Origin: Affinirhizobium straminoryzae
GTDB taxonomy: Bacteria; Pseudomonadota; Alphaproteobacteria; Rhizobiales; Rhizobiaceae
Direction of reading: 5' to 3'
DNA: 64,000 nucleotides
NCBI RefSeq assembly: GCF_007004135.1
Contig: NZ_VJMG01000011.1
Span: 62,001 to 126,000, forward strand
Below are positions 17,602-26,779 of the stretch, piece by piece. Made by a program: the position numbers and the translations under genes. The number at the start of each line of letters is the position of its first letter. Within the stretch, counting starts at the first letter, position 1. The notes under the pieces are model-generated. The model ran no database searches, was not told the DNA's origin, and worked only from the letters and a program-made list of their open reading frames with translations.

Positions 17602-18579
17602 ATGGCGAAAGTCGTGCTTGAAAACATCCGCAAGAGCTTCGGCAGCCTCGATGTCATCAAGGGCATCGACCTTGCGGTAGAAGACGGGGAGTTCTGCGTG
17701 TTTGTCGGCCCCTCCGGCTGCGGGAAATCCACCCTCCTGCGCATGATTTCCGGGTTGGAAACCTCCAGCGACGGCCGCATGCTGATCGGCGACAGGGATG
17801 TCACGCATGCAGAACCCTCGCAACGCGGGATCGCCATGGTCTTCCAGTCCTACGCGCTCTATCCGCATCTGACGGTGCGCGACAACATCGGTTTCGGTTT
17901 GTCTCTGGCCGGGCGCCCGAAGGCGGAAATCGCGGCGAAGGTGGAAAAGACCGCCGAGACGCTGCAACTTACCCATCTGCTGGATCGCAAGCCGAAGGCC
18001 CTTTCAGGCGGGCAGCGCCAGCGGGTGGCAATCGGCCGTGCCATCATTCGCGACCCCAAGGTTTTCCTGTTCGACGAGCCGCTCTCCAACCTCGATGCAG
18101 CGCTTCGCTCCCAGATGCGAATGGAACTGACCGACCTCCACGCACGGCTCGGTGCCACCATGATCTATGTTACCCATGATCAGGTGGAGGCGATGACCAT
18201 GGCGGACAAGATCGTGGTGCTGAATGCTGGCCGGGTGGAACAGGTCGGCTCGCCCATGGAGCTCTACAACAGGCCGGCAAGCCCATTCGTTGCGGGCTTC
18301 ATCGGCTCGCCGAAGATGAACCTCTATGAAGGGGCGATCGCCGCTGCAGAGGGATGCACCACCTACGGCATCCGCCCCGAGCATCTCAGCATGTCGACCA
18401 GTGAAGGCAAATGGAAAGGTACCATCCGGCATATCGAGCGGCTCGGTGCCGATACCGTGCTCTATCTTGATCAGCCGGACCTGATGTCCATCGTCGTGCG
18501 GGTTCCCGGAGATGCGGAGCTTGCCCTGCGGCAGGAGATCTTTGTCACCCCAGTGCCCGGCAAGGAACACCGCTTCTAA
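17602..18579 (+). CDS. Sugar ABC transporter ATP-binding protein (MsmK/UgpC type)
   Basis: A 325-aa ATPase with Walker [10 protein letters not shown], signature [14 protein letters not shown], Walker [12 protein letters not shown] and the H-loop YVTHDQ. The C-terminal regulatory (TOBE-like) domain includes [11 protein letters not shown] but is somewhat shorter than in the usual 350-370-aa members. It is the last gene of the rhamnosidase-importer operon. The Mrp operon converges from the other side after 21 nt. Confidence 0.93.
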   Translation: MAKVVLENIRKSFGSLDVIKGIDLAVEDGEFCVFVGPSGCGKSTLLRMISGLETSSDGRMLIGDRDVTHAEPSQRGIAMVFQSYALYPHLTVRDNIGFGLSLAGRPKAEIAAKVEKTAETLQLTHLLDRKPKALSGGQRQRVAIGRAIIRDPKVFLFDEPLSNLDAALRSQMRMELTDLHARLGATMIYVTHDQVEAMTMADKIVVLNAGRVEQVGSPMELYNRPASPFVAGFIGSPKMNLYEGAIAAAEGCTTYGIRPEHLSMSTSEGKWKGTIRHIERLGADTVLYLDQPDLMSIVVRVPGDAELALRQEIFVTPVPGKEHRF

Positions 18580-18600
18580 GCAAGGTCCCAACCCGCCCGC

Positions 18601-18960
18601 TCAGTTTCCATCGTCGTCGTCCTTCAGCCCGATCCGGTTTCCCTCCGACCGGTCGCGGTGAAGGGCAGCGCGTGCGAGCAGGATCAGCGTGATGGGGGTT
18701 GTCAGCGTCACGAAGATGCCGATCAGGATTTCGTGCAGGACGGGGCGCGAGCCGGCGACCGAGAAGTAGATGATCGAGGCGAGCATCACACCGCCGACAC
18801 CCCAGCTGGTTCCGAGCGTCGGGGCATGCAGGCGCTCGTAAAAGGTCGGCAGACGCAGGAAACCGATCGCCCCGATCAGCGTCAGCATTGCCCCGACGAT
18901 GAGCAGGACGGATACGATGATCGCCACCCATAGCGGCAGATCTGCAATGGACATCATCAT
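18601..18960 (-). CDS. mnhG: Na+/H+ antiporter subunit G (Mrp/Mnh/Pha)
   Basis: A 119-aa small membrane subunit with about three hydrophobic helices. LTLIGAIGFLRLPTFYERLHAPTLG is the MnhG family signature. Three tandem ATGs begin it; the first overlaps the mnhF stop as ATGA. The C-terminus ends in a short acidic tail (DDDDGN). It is the last gene of the Mrp operon and part of the multi-subunit antiporter complex. Confidence 0.93.
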   Translation of the reverse strand: MMMSIADLPLWVAIIVSVLLIVGAMLTLIGAIGFLRLPTFYERLHAPTLGTSWGVGGVMLASIIYFSVAGSRPVLHEILIGIFVTLTTPITLILLARAALHRDRSEGNRIGLKDDDDGN

Positions 18961-19238
18961 TCGATCACCTCTCCGCGCATGAGGAACTTGGCCAGCGCCA
19001 CGGTCGCGACGAAGCCGAGCAGGCCGATGACCAGAGCTGCCTCGAAATAGATCAGGCGTCCGCTGCCGATGCCGAAGGTGACGAGCAGCAGCATGGCGAT
19101 GATATAGACGGTATCGAGCGCAATGATGCGATCCTGCGCGCGTGGACCGACGAAGATGCGCACGGCCGCCACCATCAGCGCGATGGCGAGCAGGATCTTG
19201 GCCAGAGAGACGGCGGTGAACAGAATGATTGCGCTCAT
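18957..19238 (-). CDS. mnhF: Na+/H+ antiporter subunit F (Mrp/Mnh/Pha)
   Basis: A 93-aa membrane subunit with three hydrophobic stretches. VGPRAQDRIIALDT is characteristic of MnhF/MrpF, a subunit also linked to solute efflux in some species. It starts inside the mnhE stop and overlaps mnhG by 4 nt, showing tight translational coupling. Confidence 0.93.
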   Translation of the reverse strand: MSAIILFTAVSLAKILLAIALMVAAVRIFVGPRAQDRIIALDTVYIIAMLLLVTFGIGSGRLIYFEAALVIGLLGFVATVALAKFLMRGEVIE

Positions 19239-19711
19239 TCGATGATCTCCAGCAACAGGCTTTCATATCGCTGCTTGATGGCCGCGACCCATGCCTCCTC
19301 ATCGACAAGGTCGAGGACGTGGATCAGCACCGTCTTCTGGCGGCTGTCATAGGCAAGCCAGGCGGAACCCGGCGTGCTCGTCAGGATCACGGACATGGCG
19401 GCCAGCGCCACCGGATGCTCGATCTCGAGTGGGATGGTGATGAAGGCCGCGGTGTGCGGCCGCCGTTTTCCCCTGAGGATGAGCAGCGCCACGGCGGCAT
19501 TGGAGCGAAGGATGTCGACCATGACCCGGAAGGCGAGAATGGGCAGGAGATGCCACTTGCGGATCTTCGGTTTCTCCGGCCTCAGTGCCGCCAGTGCCCA
19601 GCCCGCAAACACTGCAATCAAGGTTCCAAGCAAAAGGTGGCCGAGCGTGAAGGCGTTGAGCGTGAGCCACATCACGATCAGGCTGACGGTGAGAAGCGGA
19701 TAGGGAATCAT
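19235..19711 (-). CDS. mnhE: Na+/H+ antiporter subunit E (Mrp/Mnh/Pha)
   Basis: A 158-aa subunit with two N-terminal helices and a cytoplasmic domain carrying LTSTPGSAWLAYDSRQKTVL and a C-terminal DEEAWVAAIKQRYE, as in MnhE. The ATG at 19711 overlaps the mnhD stop as ATGA; the longer open frame upstream was rejected because it runs through mnhD. Confidence 0.92.
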   Translation of the reverse strand: MIPYPLLTVSLIVMWLTLNAFTLGHLLLGTLIAVFAGWALAALRPEKPKIRKWHLLPILAFRVMVDILRSNAAVALLILRGKRRPHTAAFITIPLEIEHPVALAAMSVILTSTPGSAWLAYDSRQKTVLIHVLDLVDEEAWVAAIKQRYESLLLEIIE

Positions 19712-21342
19712 AACGAACCTCCCGCCTTCGCACCGGTTCCAGGTCCCCAGCCCTCGATCACCACTGCATTGCGCACCGCATCGATATAGGCGGCCGGATT
19801 GGCAAGGGTGCGGATTGTGGCGTCCATGTAGCGCATGACAGGCCCGGCCTCGATGGTCAGAAGCAGCGTCAGCGACAGCAGGAACATCACCGGCACCACC
19901 TCCACCACCAACACGCGGGGCACGGTGCCTTCGAGCGAGCCCCAGAAGGTGCGGATGCCGGCGCGCGTCATGGCAATCAGGGCGGCGATGCCGGAGAAGA
20001 TCACCAGCACGATGAGCGTCCAGACGGCTGCTCCCGGCGTGGTGCCGATCGAGCCGGTGCCCATCATGGCAGACAGCATGGCAAACTTGGCGATGAAGCC
20101 GGAGAGCGGCGGCAGGCCCGAAAGCAGGATACCGCAGGCGGCAAAGCACACCCCGAGAATGGCCATGGTGCCGGGCATGGTGACCCCCTCGCCTTCCGCC
20201 ATGTCATGCTCCTCACCGTCGCCATAGGCCTCCATGGTGACGGCCAGAACGTTGGCGCCGGCATCCTGACCCCGCTCGACCAGTTCGATCAGCATGAAAA
20301 AGGCGCCGATCGTCAGCGTGGAGCTGACGAGATAGAGCAGCGCACCGGAGGACACGATACCATCGTTGATGCCCAGCACCATCAGAAGCGTGCCGGAGGA
20401 GACCAGCACGGAATAGCCGGCGAGCCTGCCCAGCGCCTGCGAGGCAAGCACGCCGATGGTGCCGAAGACGAGCGTCGCAATGCCGCCGAAGAGAAGGACG
20501 TCCGCCCCGAAGCCGGCAGAGGGACCGCTGCCGAACAGCAGCATGGTGAGCCGCAGGATGACATAGATGCCGACCTTGCTGAGGATGGCAAACATGCCGG
20601 CAACCGGGGCAGAGGCGGCGCTATAGGCGCCCGGCAGCCAGAAGCAGAGCGGCCACATGCCGACCTTGATCAGGAAGGCAACCCCGAGCACGCCCGCGCC
20701 CGCCTCCATCAGCATCAGCCGGTCCGGCTCCATCTGCGGCATGCGCAGCGCAAGATCGGCCATGTTCAGCGTGCCGGCGGTGCCATAGATCAGGCTGACG
20801 CCGATCAGGAAGAACAGGGCGGCCACGAGGTTGACGGCAATATAGTGCATGCCGGCCTTGACGCGCAGCGTGCCGGTGCCGTGCAGCAGCAGACCATAGG
20901 ATGCGGCCAGCATCACCTCGAAGAAGACGAAGAGATTGAACAGGTCGCCGGTCAGGAAGGCGCCGTTGACGCCGACCAGCAGCAGTTGGAACAGGCTGTG
21001 GTAATGGGCGCCCACCGCATGCCAGCGGGCGAGCGCGAAGACATGCGACGCGACGGCCAGCAGGGAAGCAAGGAGCAGCATCAGCGCCGACAGTCCGTCG
21101 ATGACAAGCACGATGCCGAAGGGCGCCGCCCAGTTGCCGAGCAGGTAGACATTCTCGAAATCGTTCGGCCCGCTCTCGATGCGAAACAGCACGACGGCAT
21201 TCATCGCAAGGAGCAGGATGGAGACGAGGCTGATCAGCGCTTTGGTGGTGCGGTTGCGCTCGTCGATCAACAGCAGCAGTGCTGCGGTTGCCATTGGCAG
21301 CAGGATCGGCGTGATGATGAGGTGATGGGACCATGACATCAT
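19708..21342 (-). CDS. mnhD: Na+/H+ antiporter subunit D (Mrp/Mnh/Pha)
   Basis: A 544-aa polytopic protein of the NuoM/NuoN-like proton-translocating family. KVGMWPLCFWLPGAYSAA carries the conserved lysine region of the channel, and GYSVLVSSGTLLMVLGI is also typical. The ATG at 21342 overlaps the mnhC stop (ATGA). It is one of the two large antiporter-like subunits, working with MnhA in Na+ (or K+) / H+ exchange at alkaline pH. The similar PhaD of Sinorhizobium is linked to K+ efflux and symbiosis. Confidence 0.94.
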   Translation of the reverse strand: MMSWSHHLIITPILLPMATAALLLLIDERNRTTKALISLVSILLLAMNAVVLFRIESGPNDFENVYLLGNWAAPFGIVLVIDGLSALMLLLASLLAVASHVFALARWHAVGAHYHSLFQLLLVGVNGAFLTGDLFNLFVFFEVMLAASYGLLLHGTGTLRVKAGMHYIAVNLVAALFFLIGVSLIYGTAGTLNMADLALRMPQMEPDRLMLMEAGAGVLGVAFLIKVGMWPLCFWLPGAYSAASAPVAGMFAILSKVGIYVILRLTMLLFGSGPSAGFGADVLLFGGIATLVFGTIGVLASQALGRLAGYSVLVSSGTLLMVLGINDGIVSSGALLYLVSSTLTIGAFFMLIELVERGQDAGANVLAVTMEAYGDGEEHDMAEGEGVTMPGTMAILGVCFAACGILLSGLPPLSGFIAKFAMLSAMMGTGSIGTTPGAAVWTLIVLVIFSGIAALIAMTRAGIRTFWGSLEGTVPRVLVVEVVPVMFLLSLTLLLTIEAGPVMRYMDATIRTLANPAAYIDAVRNAVVIEGWGPGTGAKAGGSL

Positions 21343-21677
21343 GGCTTCTCGTTCCTCCCGTCGACATGGTCGTTGCCGGTCAGGCCGCGTGCGGCGAGAA
21401 GCACGACGAGAAAGAGCGCCGTCGTGGCAAAGCCGATGACGATGGCGGTCAGCACCAGTGCCTGCGGCACGGGATCGCTCAACGTGCTGGCGAGCACCCC
21501 GCCCTCCAGCACCGGCGGCCGGTTGCTCTTGACGCCGCCGACCCCGAAGATGAACAGATTTACCGCGTAGGACAGCAGTGAAAGCCCGACGATGACCTGA
21601 TAGGTGCGTGGCCGCAGGATCAGCCAGACGCCGCAGGTGGTCATCACGCCGATTGCGATGGACAGAACGAGTTCCAT
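21339..21677 (-). CDS. mnhC: Na+/H+ antiporter subunit C (Mrp/Mnh/Pha)
   Basis: A 112-aa NuoK-like subunit with three helices. TYQVIVGLSLLSYAVNLFIFGVG and DPVPQALVLTAIVIGFATTA are the MnhC signatures. Start and upstream stop share one base (TAATG), so it is coupled to mnhA. The longer frame upstream lies inside mnhA and was rejected. Confidence 0.94.
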   Translation of the reverse strand: MELVLSIAIGVMTTCGVWLILRPRTYQVIVGLSLLSYAVNLFIFGVGGVKSNRPPVLEGGVLASTLSDPVPQALVLTAIVIGFATTALFLVVLLAARGLTGNDHVDGRNEKP

Positions 21678-24559
21678 TACGCCTCCTCCCGCCTGGCCGC
21701 TTCGATTGCGCGCAGACGATTGATGCGGATCGACTGGTGGGCAAGCGCGACGAGGATCAGAACCGTCGAGCCGACGACCAGCGCGAAGACGCCGAGATCG
21801 AACAGCAGCGCAGTTGCTGCCGGTATCTTTCCAATCAGCGGCAGTTCCAGATAGCGGAAATGCGAGGTGAGGAAGGGGTAGCCGAGCAGCCATGCGCCGG
21901 CGCCGGTGGCCGTTGCCGTCAGGATGCCGGCTCCCATCCAGCGCAGCGGCAGGATGCGGATGCGATCTTCCGCCCAGCGCGTGCCACCTGCGAGATATTG
22001 CAGCAGGAAGGCGATCGACAGCGTGAGGCCGGCCGAGAAGCCGCCGCCCGGCATGTCGTGGCCGCGAATGAACAGGTAGACCGCAAACATCAGGATGACC
22101 GGGAACATCCACTGCATCAGCACGGATGGAACGAGCAGGTAGTCGCGGACCATATCGCCCGGCGAACGCTCCGGCTGCTCCTCGTCGAAACGGTTCTGGA
22201 TCTGCTGCTGCTCCGGCATTTCCATGCTGTCGGGCGCCGGGCGGAAACGGCGCAGGAGGGCATAGACGGTGAGGCCGACGATGCCGAGCACGACAATTTC
22301 GCCCAGCGTATCGAAGCCGCGGAAGTCCACGAGGATGACGTTGACGACGTTGCGGCCGCCGCCCTGCGCATAGGCGTTCTCGAGGAAATAGGTCGCAATG
22401 GCATCAGGCACGGGAATGGTCATCACGGTAAAGGCCACCACCGTCATGCCGACGCCGCAGGCGACCGCCAGCAGCAGGTCGCGGAACCGGCGGAACCGGC
22501 TGCGCAGCGTCATCACGTCGCCGAGGTCAGGGTTGCGCTTCGGCAGCCAGCGCAGGCCAAGCAGGATGAGAACCGTCGTGACGATCTCCACCAGAAGCTG
22601 GGTGATGGCCAGGTCCGGCGCCGATAGCCACACGAAAGTAAGGCAGACGACAAGTCCGACGCCGCCCAGCATCACTAGCGCCGCCAGTCGATGGTACTTG
22701 GCGTAGACGGCGGCGCCGATCGCCAATGCCATGCCGATCATCCAGATCAGCACGAAAGCCGGATCGATCTGCGAGAAGACGATGGGGCGACGTTCGAAGC
22801 CGGCGAGATAGAGGGGCAGCAGGCCAGCCGTAAACCCGATGGCGACGATCCAGCGCAACTGCGGCTGCAGGTTGCGGGTTCCGAGCCGGCTTTCTGCCAG
22901 CCTCGCCCAGCGCCAGGAGACGGTGACGAGCACGCGTTCGAAAATGCGCTGGCCGCGCAGGCGGCGGAAATAGGGGGGGCCATCCTCGGATGTCGCCAGA
23001 TAGCGGCGGAGCGCCATGTAAAGCAGGGTGCCGCCGACGAGCGCAACGAGGCTCATGATCAACGGCACGTTGAAACCATGCCAGATGCTGAGGCTGTAGT
23101 CCGGCGTCCGGGCTCCGAGCACGCTGGCGACCGCTGTCTCCAGGAACGGGCCGATCGACAGGGCCGGAACGATGCCGACGATCAGGCAGACCACCACCAG
23201 GATTTCGATGGGAAAGCGCATCCAGCGGGGTGGTTCGTGCGGATGAGGCTTTGGCAGATCGACCGGCGGCGGGCCGAAGAAGACGGTATGGATGAAGCGC
23301 AGCGAGTAGGTGACGCTGAAGGCGCCGGCCAGCGTCGCCACATAGGGCAGGATACGGTCGAGCACCGAATCCGCATGGGTTTCCACGGCTTCCGCAAAGA
23401 ACATTTCCTTGGAGAGGAAGCCGTTCAGCAGCGGCACGCCGGCCATGGCGGCACTTGCGACCATCGCAAGCGTCGCGGTCGCCGGCAGGAAGCGGAAAAG
23501 GCCGCTCAGCTTCTGCATATCGCGCGTGCCGGTCTCGTGATCGATGATGCCCGCGGCCATGAACAGCGACGCCTTGAAGGTGGCGTGGTTCAGCATGTGG
23601 AAGATGGCGGCGACGGTGGACAGCGGGCTGCCGAGGCTGAGCAGCGTGGTGATCAGTCCGAGATGGCTGATGGTGGAATAGGCAAGCAGGCCCTTCAGAT
23701 CCCGCTGGAACATGGCGAAGAAGGCGCCGAGCAGCAGCGTCAGCATGCCGGCAAGCCCGACCAGAAAGAACCATTCATAGGTTCCGGACAGCACCGGCCA
23801 GAAGCGGACGAGCAGAAAGACGCCGGCCTTCACCATGGTTGCGGAATGCAGGAAGGCCGAGACCGGGGTCGGCGCCGCCATCGCGTTCGGCAGCCAGAAA
23901 TGGAAGGGAAACTGCGCGCTCTTGGTCAGCGCCCCGAGCAGGATGAAGACGAGCGTCGGCAGATAGAGCGGATGGTTGCGGATCGCATCGCCCGACGCAA
24001 GGATCGTGTCGAGATCGTAGCTTCCGACGATGTGACCGAGCAGCAGCATGCCGATCAGCAGGCAGAAGCCGCCAATGCCGGTGACGGTGAGCGCCATGCG
24101 AGCTCCGTCACGCGCGGCTGCGCTGCTGTGCCAATAGCTGATCAGCAGGAAGGAGAAGATGCTGGTCAGCTCCCAGAAGATCGACAGCAGGATGATGTTG
24201 CCGGAGATGAGGATGCCGAGCATCGCGCCCATGAAGGCGAGCAGGAAGGAGAAGAAGCGCGGAATTGGATCGTCGTCGCCCATGTAATAGCGCGCATAGA
24301 GCACCACGAGAAATCCGATGGAGGTGACCAGCATGGAAAAGATCCAGGCAAAGCCATCCATCCGCAGGGAAAAGTCGAGGCCGAACTGCGGCAGCCATTC
24401 TGCATGGAAACGCAGCACGTTTCCGTCCGTCACATAGGGATAGGCAAGCGCTGACAGGCCTACGCTCGAAAGGGCCACCACACCGGCGAGAAAGACCGGC
24501 AACTGACGGGACGTGGTATTGAGGATGAAGGCGGATGCAAGGCTGCCCAGAAACGGCAC
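21677..24559 (-). CDS. mnhA: Na+/H+ antiporter subunit A fused to B (Mrp/Mnh/Pha); true 5' end uncertain
   Basis: At least 960 aa. The N-terminal two thirds is NuoL-like (KSAQFPFHFWLPNAMAAPTP with the conserved channel lysine, then LHSATMVKAGVFLL). The C-terminal part is the MnhB domain (IRGHDMPGGGFSAGL), giving the fused AB form of group 2 Mrp operons in alphaproteobacteria. The first usable start in this frame is GTG at 24559, with no Shine-Dalgarno. Fifteen hydrophobic codons upstream still read like the first helix, to a TGA at 24608-24610. Tandem ATGs behind GGAGG (24606-24611) are one base out of frame across a C5 run (24584-24588). An indel or +1 frameshift is likely. Confidence 0.9.
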   Translation of the reverse strand: MPFLGSLASAFILNTTSRQLPVFLAGVVALSSVGLSALAYPYVTDGNVLRFHAEWLPQFGLDFSLRMDGFAWIFSMLVTSIGFLVVLYARYYMGDDDPIPRFFSFLLAFMGAMLGILISGNIILLSIFWELTSIFSFLLISYWHSSAAARDGARMALTVTGIGGFCLLIGMLLLGHIVGSYDLDTILASGDAIRNHPLYLPTLVFILLGALTKSAQFPFHFWLPNAMAAPTPVSAFLHSATMVKAGVFLLVRFWPVLSGTYEWFFLVGLAGMLTLLLGAFFAMFQRDLKGLLAYSTISHLGLITTLLSLGSPLSTVAAIFHMLNHATFKASLFMAAGIIDHETGTRDMQKLSGLFRFLPATATLAMVASAAMAGVPLLNGFLSKEMFFAEAVETHADSVLDRILPYVATLAGAFSVTYSLRFIHTVFFGPPPVDLPKPHPHEPPRWMRFPIEILVVVCLIVGIVPALSIGPFLETAVASVLGARTPDYSLSIWHGFNVPLIMSLVALVGGTLLYMALRRYLATSEDGPPYFRRLRGQRIFERVLVTVSWRWARLAESRLGTRNLQPQLRWIVAIGFTAGLLPLYLAGFERRPIVFSQIDPAFVLIWMIGMALAIGAAVYAKYHRLAALVMLGGVGLVVCLTFVWLSAPDLAITQLLVEIVTTVLILLGLRWLPKRNPDLGDVMTLRSRFRRFRDLLLAVACGVGMTVVAFTVMTIPVPDAIATYFLENAYAQGGGRNVVNVILVDFRGFDTLGEIVVLGIVGLTVYALLRRFRPAPDSMEMPEQQQIQNRFDEEQPERSPGDMVRDYLLVPSVLMQWMFPVILMFAVYLFIRGHDMPGGGFSAGLTLSIAFLLQYLAGGTRWAEDRIRILPLRWMGAGILTATATGAGAWLLGYPFLTSHFRYLELPLIGKIPAATALLFDLGVFALVVGSTVLILVALAHQSIRINRLRAIEAARREEA

Positions 24560-24621
24560 CGCCAGAAGCAGAACGAGCAGAAAGGGGGCTGACGTTATCC
24601 CAAGCCATCATCCTCCATGAT

Positions 24622-24695
24622 GAAATGCACAGGCCGCAGGCGAAAACACCGGCAGGCTGGAAATGCGTTGAAAAATGCCCTAAATGGCTAGCATT
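24622..24695. promoter_or_regulatory. Repeated GAAATGC motifs in the mnhA/xre divergent region
   Basis: Between the mnhA start region and the small Xre-type gene there are GAAATGC at 24622-24628, GAAATGC at 24660-24666, AAAATGC at 24672-24678 and an inverted GCATT at 24691-24695. The last three could form an operator array for the Xre protein encoded just downstream. The repeats are visible; their function is inferred. Confidence 0.35.
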
Positions 24696-24719
24696 GATGT
24701 ATATGGGCAGTTTGCAGAC

Positions 24720-24971
24720 ATGGGTCAACCCACGAGCGATGCAATTTTGTCACCCGCGCTGTGTCGGGCGGCGCGCGGTTATCTCGACTGGACTCAGGCG
24801 GATCTGGCCGAGCATTCGGGGGTGTCCCGCAGCACGATCCGTGACTTTGAAGGCGGTCGTCATCCGATCCATCGGTCGACGGAGGCACAGCTGCGTCTTG
24901 CCTTCGAACGTTCGGGCATCGCCTTCATGCGGGCGGATTGCGCCTGCGTCGGTGTCTATGCCGACAAGTGA
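24720..24971 (+). CDS. Small Xre-family helix-turn-helix regulator
   Basis: An 83-aa DNA-binding protein. LCRAARGYLDWTQADLAEHSGVSRSTIRDFEGG is a complete Cro/C1-type HTH, followed by a short C-terminal stretch containing RADCACVGV. An upstream in-frame ATG at 24684 would add 12 residues; neither start has a strong ribosome-binding site. It is divergent from the Mrp operon by about 110 nt. Such one-domain proteins are common in Rhizobiales and mostly uncharacterised; control of itself or of mnhA is possible. Confidence 0.75.
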   Translation: MGQPTSDAILSPALCRAARGYLDWTQADLAEHSGVSRSTIRDFEGGRHPIHRSTEAQLRLAFERSGIAFMRADCACVGVYADK

Positions 24972-25015
24972 CGTCACGACGGGTGCCTCTGCCGCCCTTG
25001 CCCTTTGAAAGATAG

Positions 25016-25046
25016 AAGCCCCTCCGCGACGAGCGTGGAGAGGCTT
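25016..25046. terminator. Probable bidirectional terminator between xre and the aromatic operon
   Basis: AAGCC-C-CTCC pairs with GGAG-A-GGCTT around an 11-nt loop that can pair further. On the minus strand it is followed by CTATCTTT, on the plus strand by a short TTTC. It lies 43 nt past the end of the 11-gene minus-strand operon and 45 nt past the Xre gene, so it can end both. Confidence 0.5.
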
Positions 25047-25088
25047 TCGCTGTCATGACAGCCTGTCGCCGACGGCAAATAATGGATG

Positions 25089-25856
25089 TCAGTCGAAGAT
25101 CGCGACCGCACGGCACCAGCCGGCGGAGCCACCCTTGATCTTGACCGGGAGGCAGGAGACGGTGAAACCGGTGGCTGGCAGATCGGCAAGACGCGTCAGC
25201 TTCTCCATATGCATGAAGATGCCCTCGCGGCCAGCCTTGTGCCCCTCCCAGATCAGCCCCGCATCCCTGGTTTCCGCAAAGCGATGGGCCGTCACGGGAA
25301 AGGGCGCATCCCAGGACCACGCATCGGTGCCGGCAATGTGGATACCCTGCTCCATCAGCCAGAGCGTCGCCTCGCGGCCGATGCCGCAGCCGCGACCGAG
25401 ATAGTCCGGCCGGCCATAGGCGGCGCCGGCCGCCGTATTGACCAGCACGATATCGAAGGGCTGGAGCGTGTGTCCGGTCGCCTTCACTGCGGCCTCTACG
25501 TCGGCAGCCGTTGCGACATAACCATCCGGCAGATCGCGGAGGTCGAGCTTGACACCGGGCCGGATGCACCAGTCAAGCGGCACTTCATCAATGGTCCAGG
25601 CACGGGCGCCCTTGTTCATGGTGGAGGCGAAATGCCAGGGAGCATCGAGATGCGTTCCGGCATGGGCAGTAAGGCTCAGATGCTCGACTGCCCATCCTTC
25701 AGCGCCCGGCACTTCGGCAATGTCCAGACCGGGAAAGAAGCGCAGCACTTCCTCGGCCCCTTCCGTGTGGCTGGTATAGCGGATGGTTGGCCCCAGCCCT
25801 GGCGGGTCGGCGGGCACGTCGTTTTCAATCGCAACGGACAGGTCGATAATGGTCAT
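25089..25856 (-). CDS. Cyclase/kynurenine formamidase-like metal hydrolase
   Basis: A 255-aa protein of the cyclase family (Pfam PF04199 type). HAGTHLDAPWHF is the family's metal-binding HxGTHxDxPxHF motif and GTDAWSWD matches the conserved GTDxxSxD. Members hydrolyse formyl-kynurenine, isatin and other ring-opened amides or lactones. The ATG at 25856 is 5 nt past the SDR stop. It is the last gene of the aromatic-degradation operon and probably opens a lactone or cleaves a late intermediate. The exact substrate cannot be read from the sequence. Confidence 0.85.
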   Translation of the reverse strand: MTIIDLSVAIENDVPADPPGLGPTIRYTSHTEGAEEVLRFFPGLDIAEVPGAEGWAVEHLSLTAHAGTHLDAPWHFASTMNKGARAWTIDEVPLDWCIRPGVKLDLRDLPDGYVATAADVEAAVKATGHTLQPFDIVLVNTAAGAAYGRPDYLGRGCGIGREATLWLMEQGIHIAGTDAWSWDAPFPVTAHRFAETRDAGLIWEGHKAGREGIFMHMEKLTRLADLPATGFTVSCLPVKIKGGSAGWCRAVAIFD

Positions 25857-25861
25857 GTGGG

Positions 25862-26779
25862 TCAGTCTCCGGAAAGGGCGGCCACGGCCAAGGCGTCGAG
25901 GTCGGCGTCGGCGCAAAAGCCGAGGGAAAGGGCGGGCGTCGCATCAAGCGGCGGCATGGCGCCGAAGATCTGCCTCAGGCGCTCGTCATGCCCCCAGCGG
26001 ATCAGGAAGGGTTGCCCGGTGACGCGCGACACCGCCTCGGCGACAGCGGCAACGGTTGCACTGAGAACCGGCGGCTGGACGACGCTCTTGCTTTCTGTCC
26101 CGGTCCTCGCGGCATGCAGCAAAGCCGTCACTGCCGCCGATCGCGACATCCACCAGCAGGTGCTTTCTGCGGGAACCGGGCAGTCATAGGCCTCGCCCGC
26201 TGCCACGCGATGGAAGATCTGGCTCATGAAGGCCGAACCATGGCCGCTTTCGCTTGCCGGTCTTGCCACAATGCCTGGAAACCGCAGGCTGATGGCGGAA
26301 AGCTCACCCCGGCGTCGGAGGTCGGACAACAGGATTTCCGTCATCCGCTTGTGGGCGCCATAGGTCATGTCCGGTGACAGGGGCGTTTCCTCCGTCACCG
26401 TCCGGCCGCCAAGAGCGCCATAGACTGCAATCGACGACGCGAAGACGAAACGGCAGCCCGGCTTTCGCGCTGCCGCCTCCCGCGCGAGCGCCAGCGGCGC
26501 CAGCAGATTGGCGGCGAACCCGAGCTCTTGTTCCTTTTCGGCCAGGGCGCCTGGCACGCTTGCGAGATGGAATATCAGATCGAAGCCGGGCTCGAGCAGT
26601 TCCTCGAGAAAGGCAGCTGCGGAGAGGTCGCCGCTCCTTTGCTGCATCCCCGGCGAAGCGACGGTGGAAAAGGTCCGATCGGTCAGAACGATTGCCTTGG
26701 CATCGGGATAGACGTCGGGCAGCCGTGCGACGAGCCCGCGTCCGAGGAAACCCTCCGCCCCGGTGACGAGAATGCGCAT
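25862..26779 (-). CDS. NAD-dependent epimerase/dehydratase-family SDR (DenD-like)
   Basis: A 305-aa extended SDR with N-terminal MRILVTGAEGFLGRGL (NAD-binding GxxGFLG), catalytic serine in FASSIAVYGA and YxxxK in YGAHK. The pattern resembles D-erythronate dehydrogenase (DenD), but in this operon it may act on an aromatic-pathway intermediate. Its start shares one base with the FAH gene stop, so the two are translationally coupled. DenD's usual partners (DenK, OtnC-type) are absent, so no gene name is given. Confidence 0.8.
   Translation of the reverse strand: MRILVTGAEGFLGRGLVARLPDVYPDAKAIVLTDRTFSTVASPGMQQRSGDLSAAAFLEELLEPGFDLIFHLASVPGALAEKEQELGFAANLLAPLALAREAAARKPGCRFVFASSIAVYGALGGRTVTEETPLSPDMTYGAHKRMTEILLSDLRRRGELSAISLRFPGIVARPASESGHGSAFMSQIFHRVAAGEAYDCPVPAESTCWWMSRSAAVTALLHAARTGTESKSVVQPPVLSATVAAVAEAVSRVTGQPFLIRWGHDERLRQIFGAMPPLDATPALSLGFCADADLDALAVAALSGD

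Noticed and set aside
22691-24454. 587-aa plus-strand frame rich in Glu, Gln and His
   Set aside because: Antisense to mnhA; its composition is what the reverse of hydrophobic membrane-protein codons gives.
24108-24728. 206-aa minus-strand frame starting near the mnhA ATGs
   Set aside because: Beyond its first few codons it is a shifted reading of mnhA; kept only as evidence for the frameshift at the gene start.
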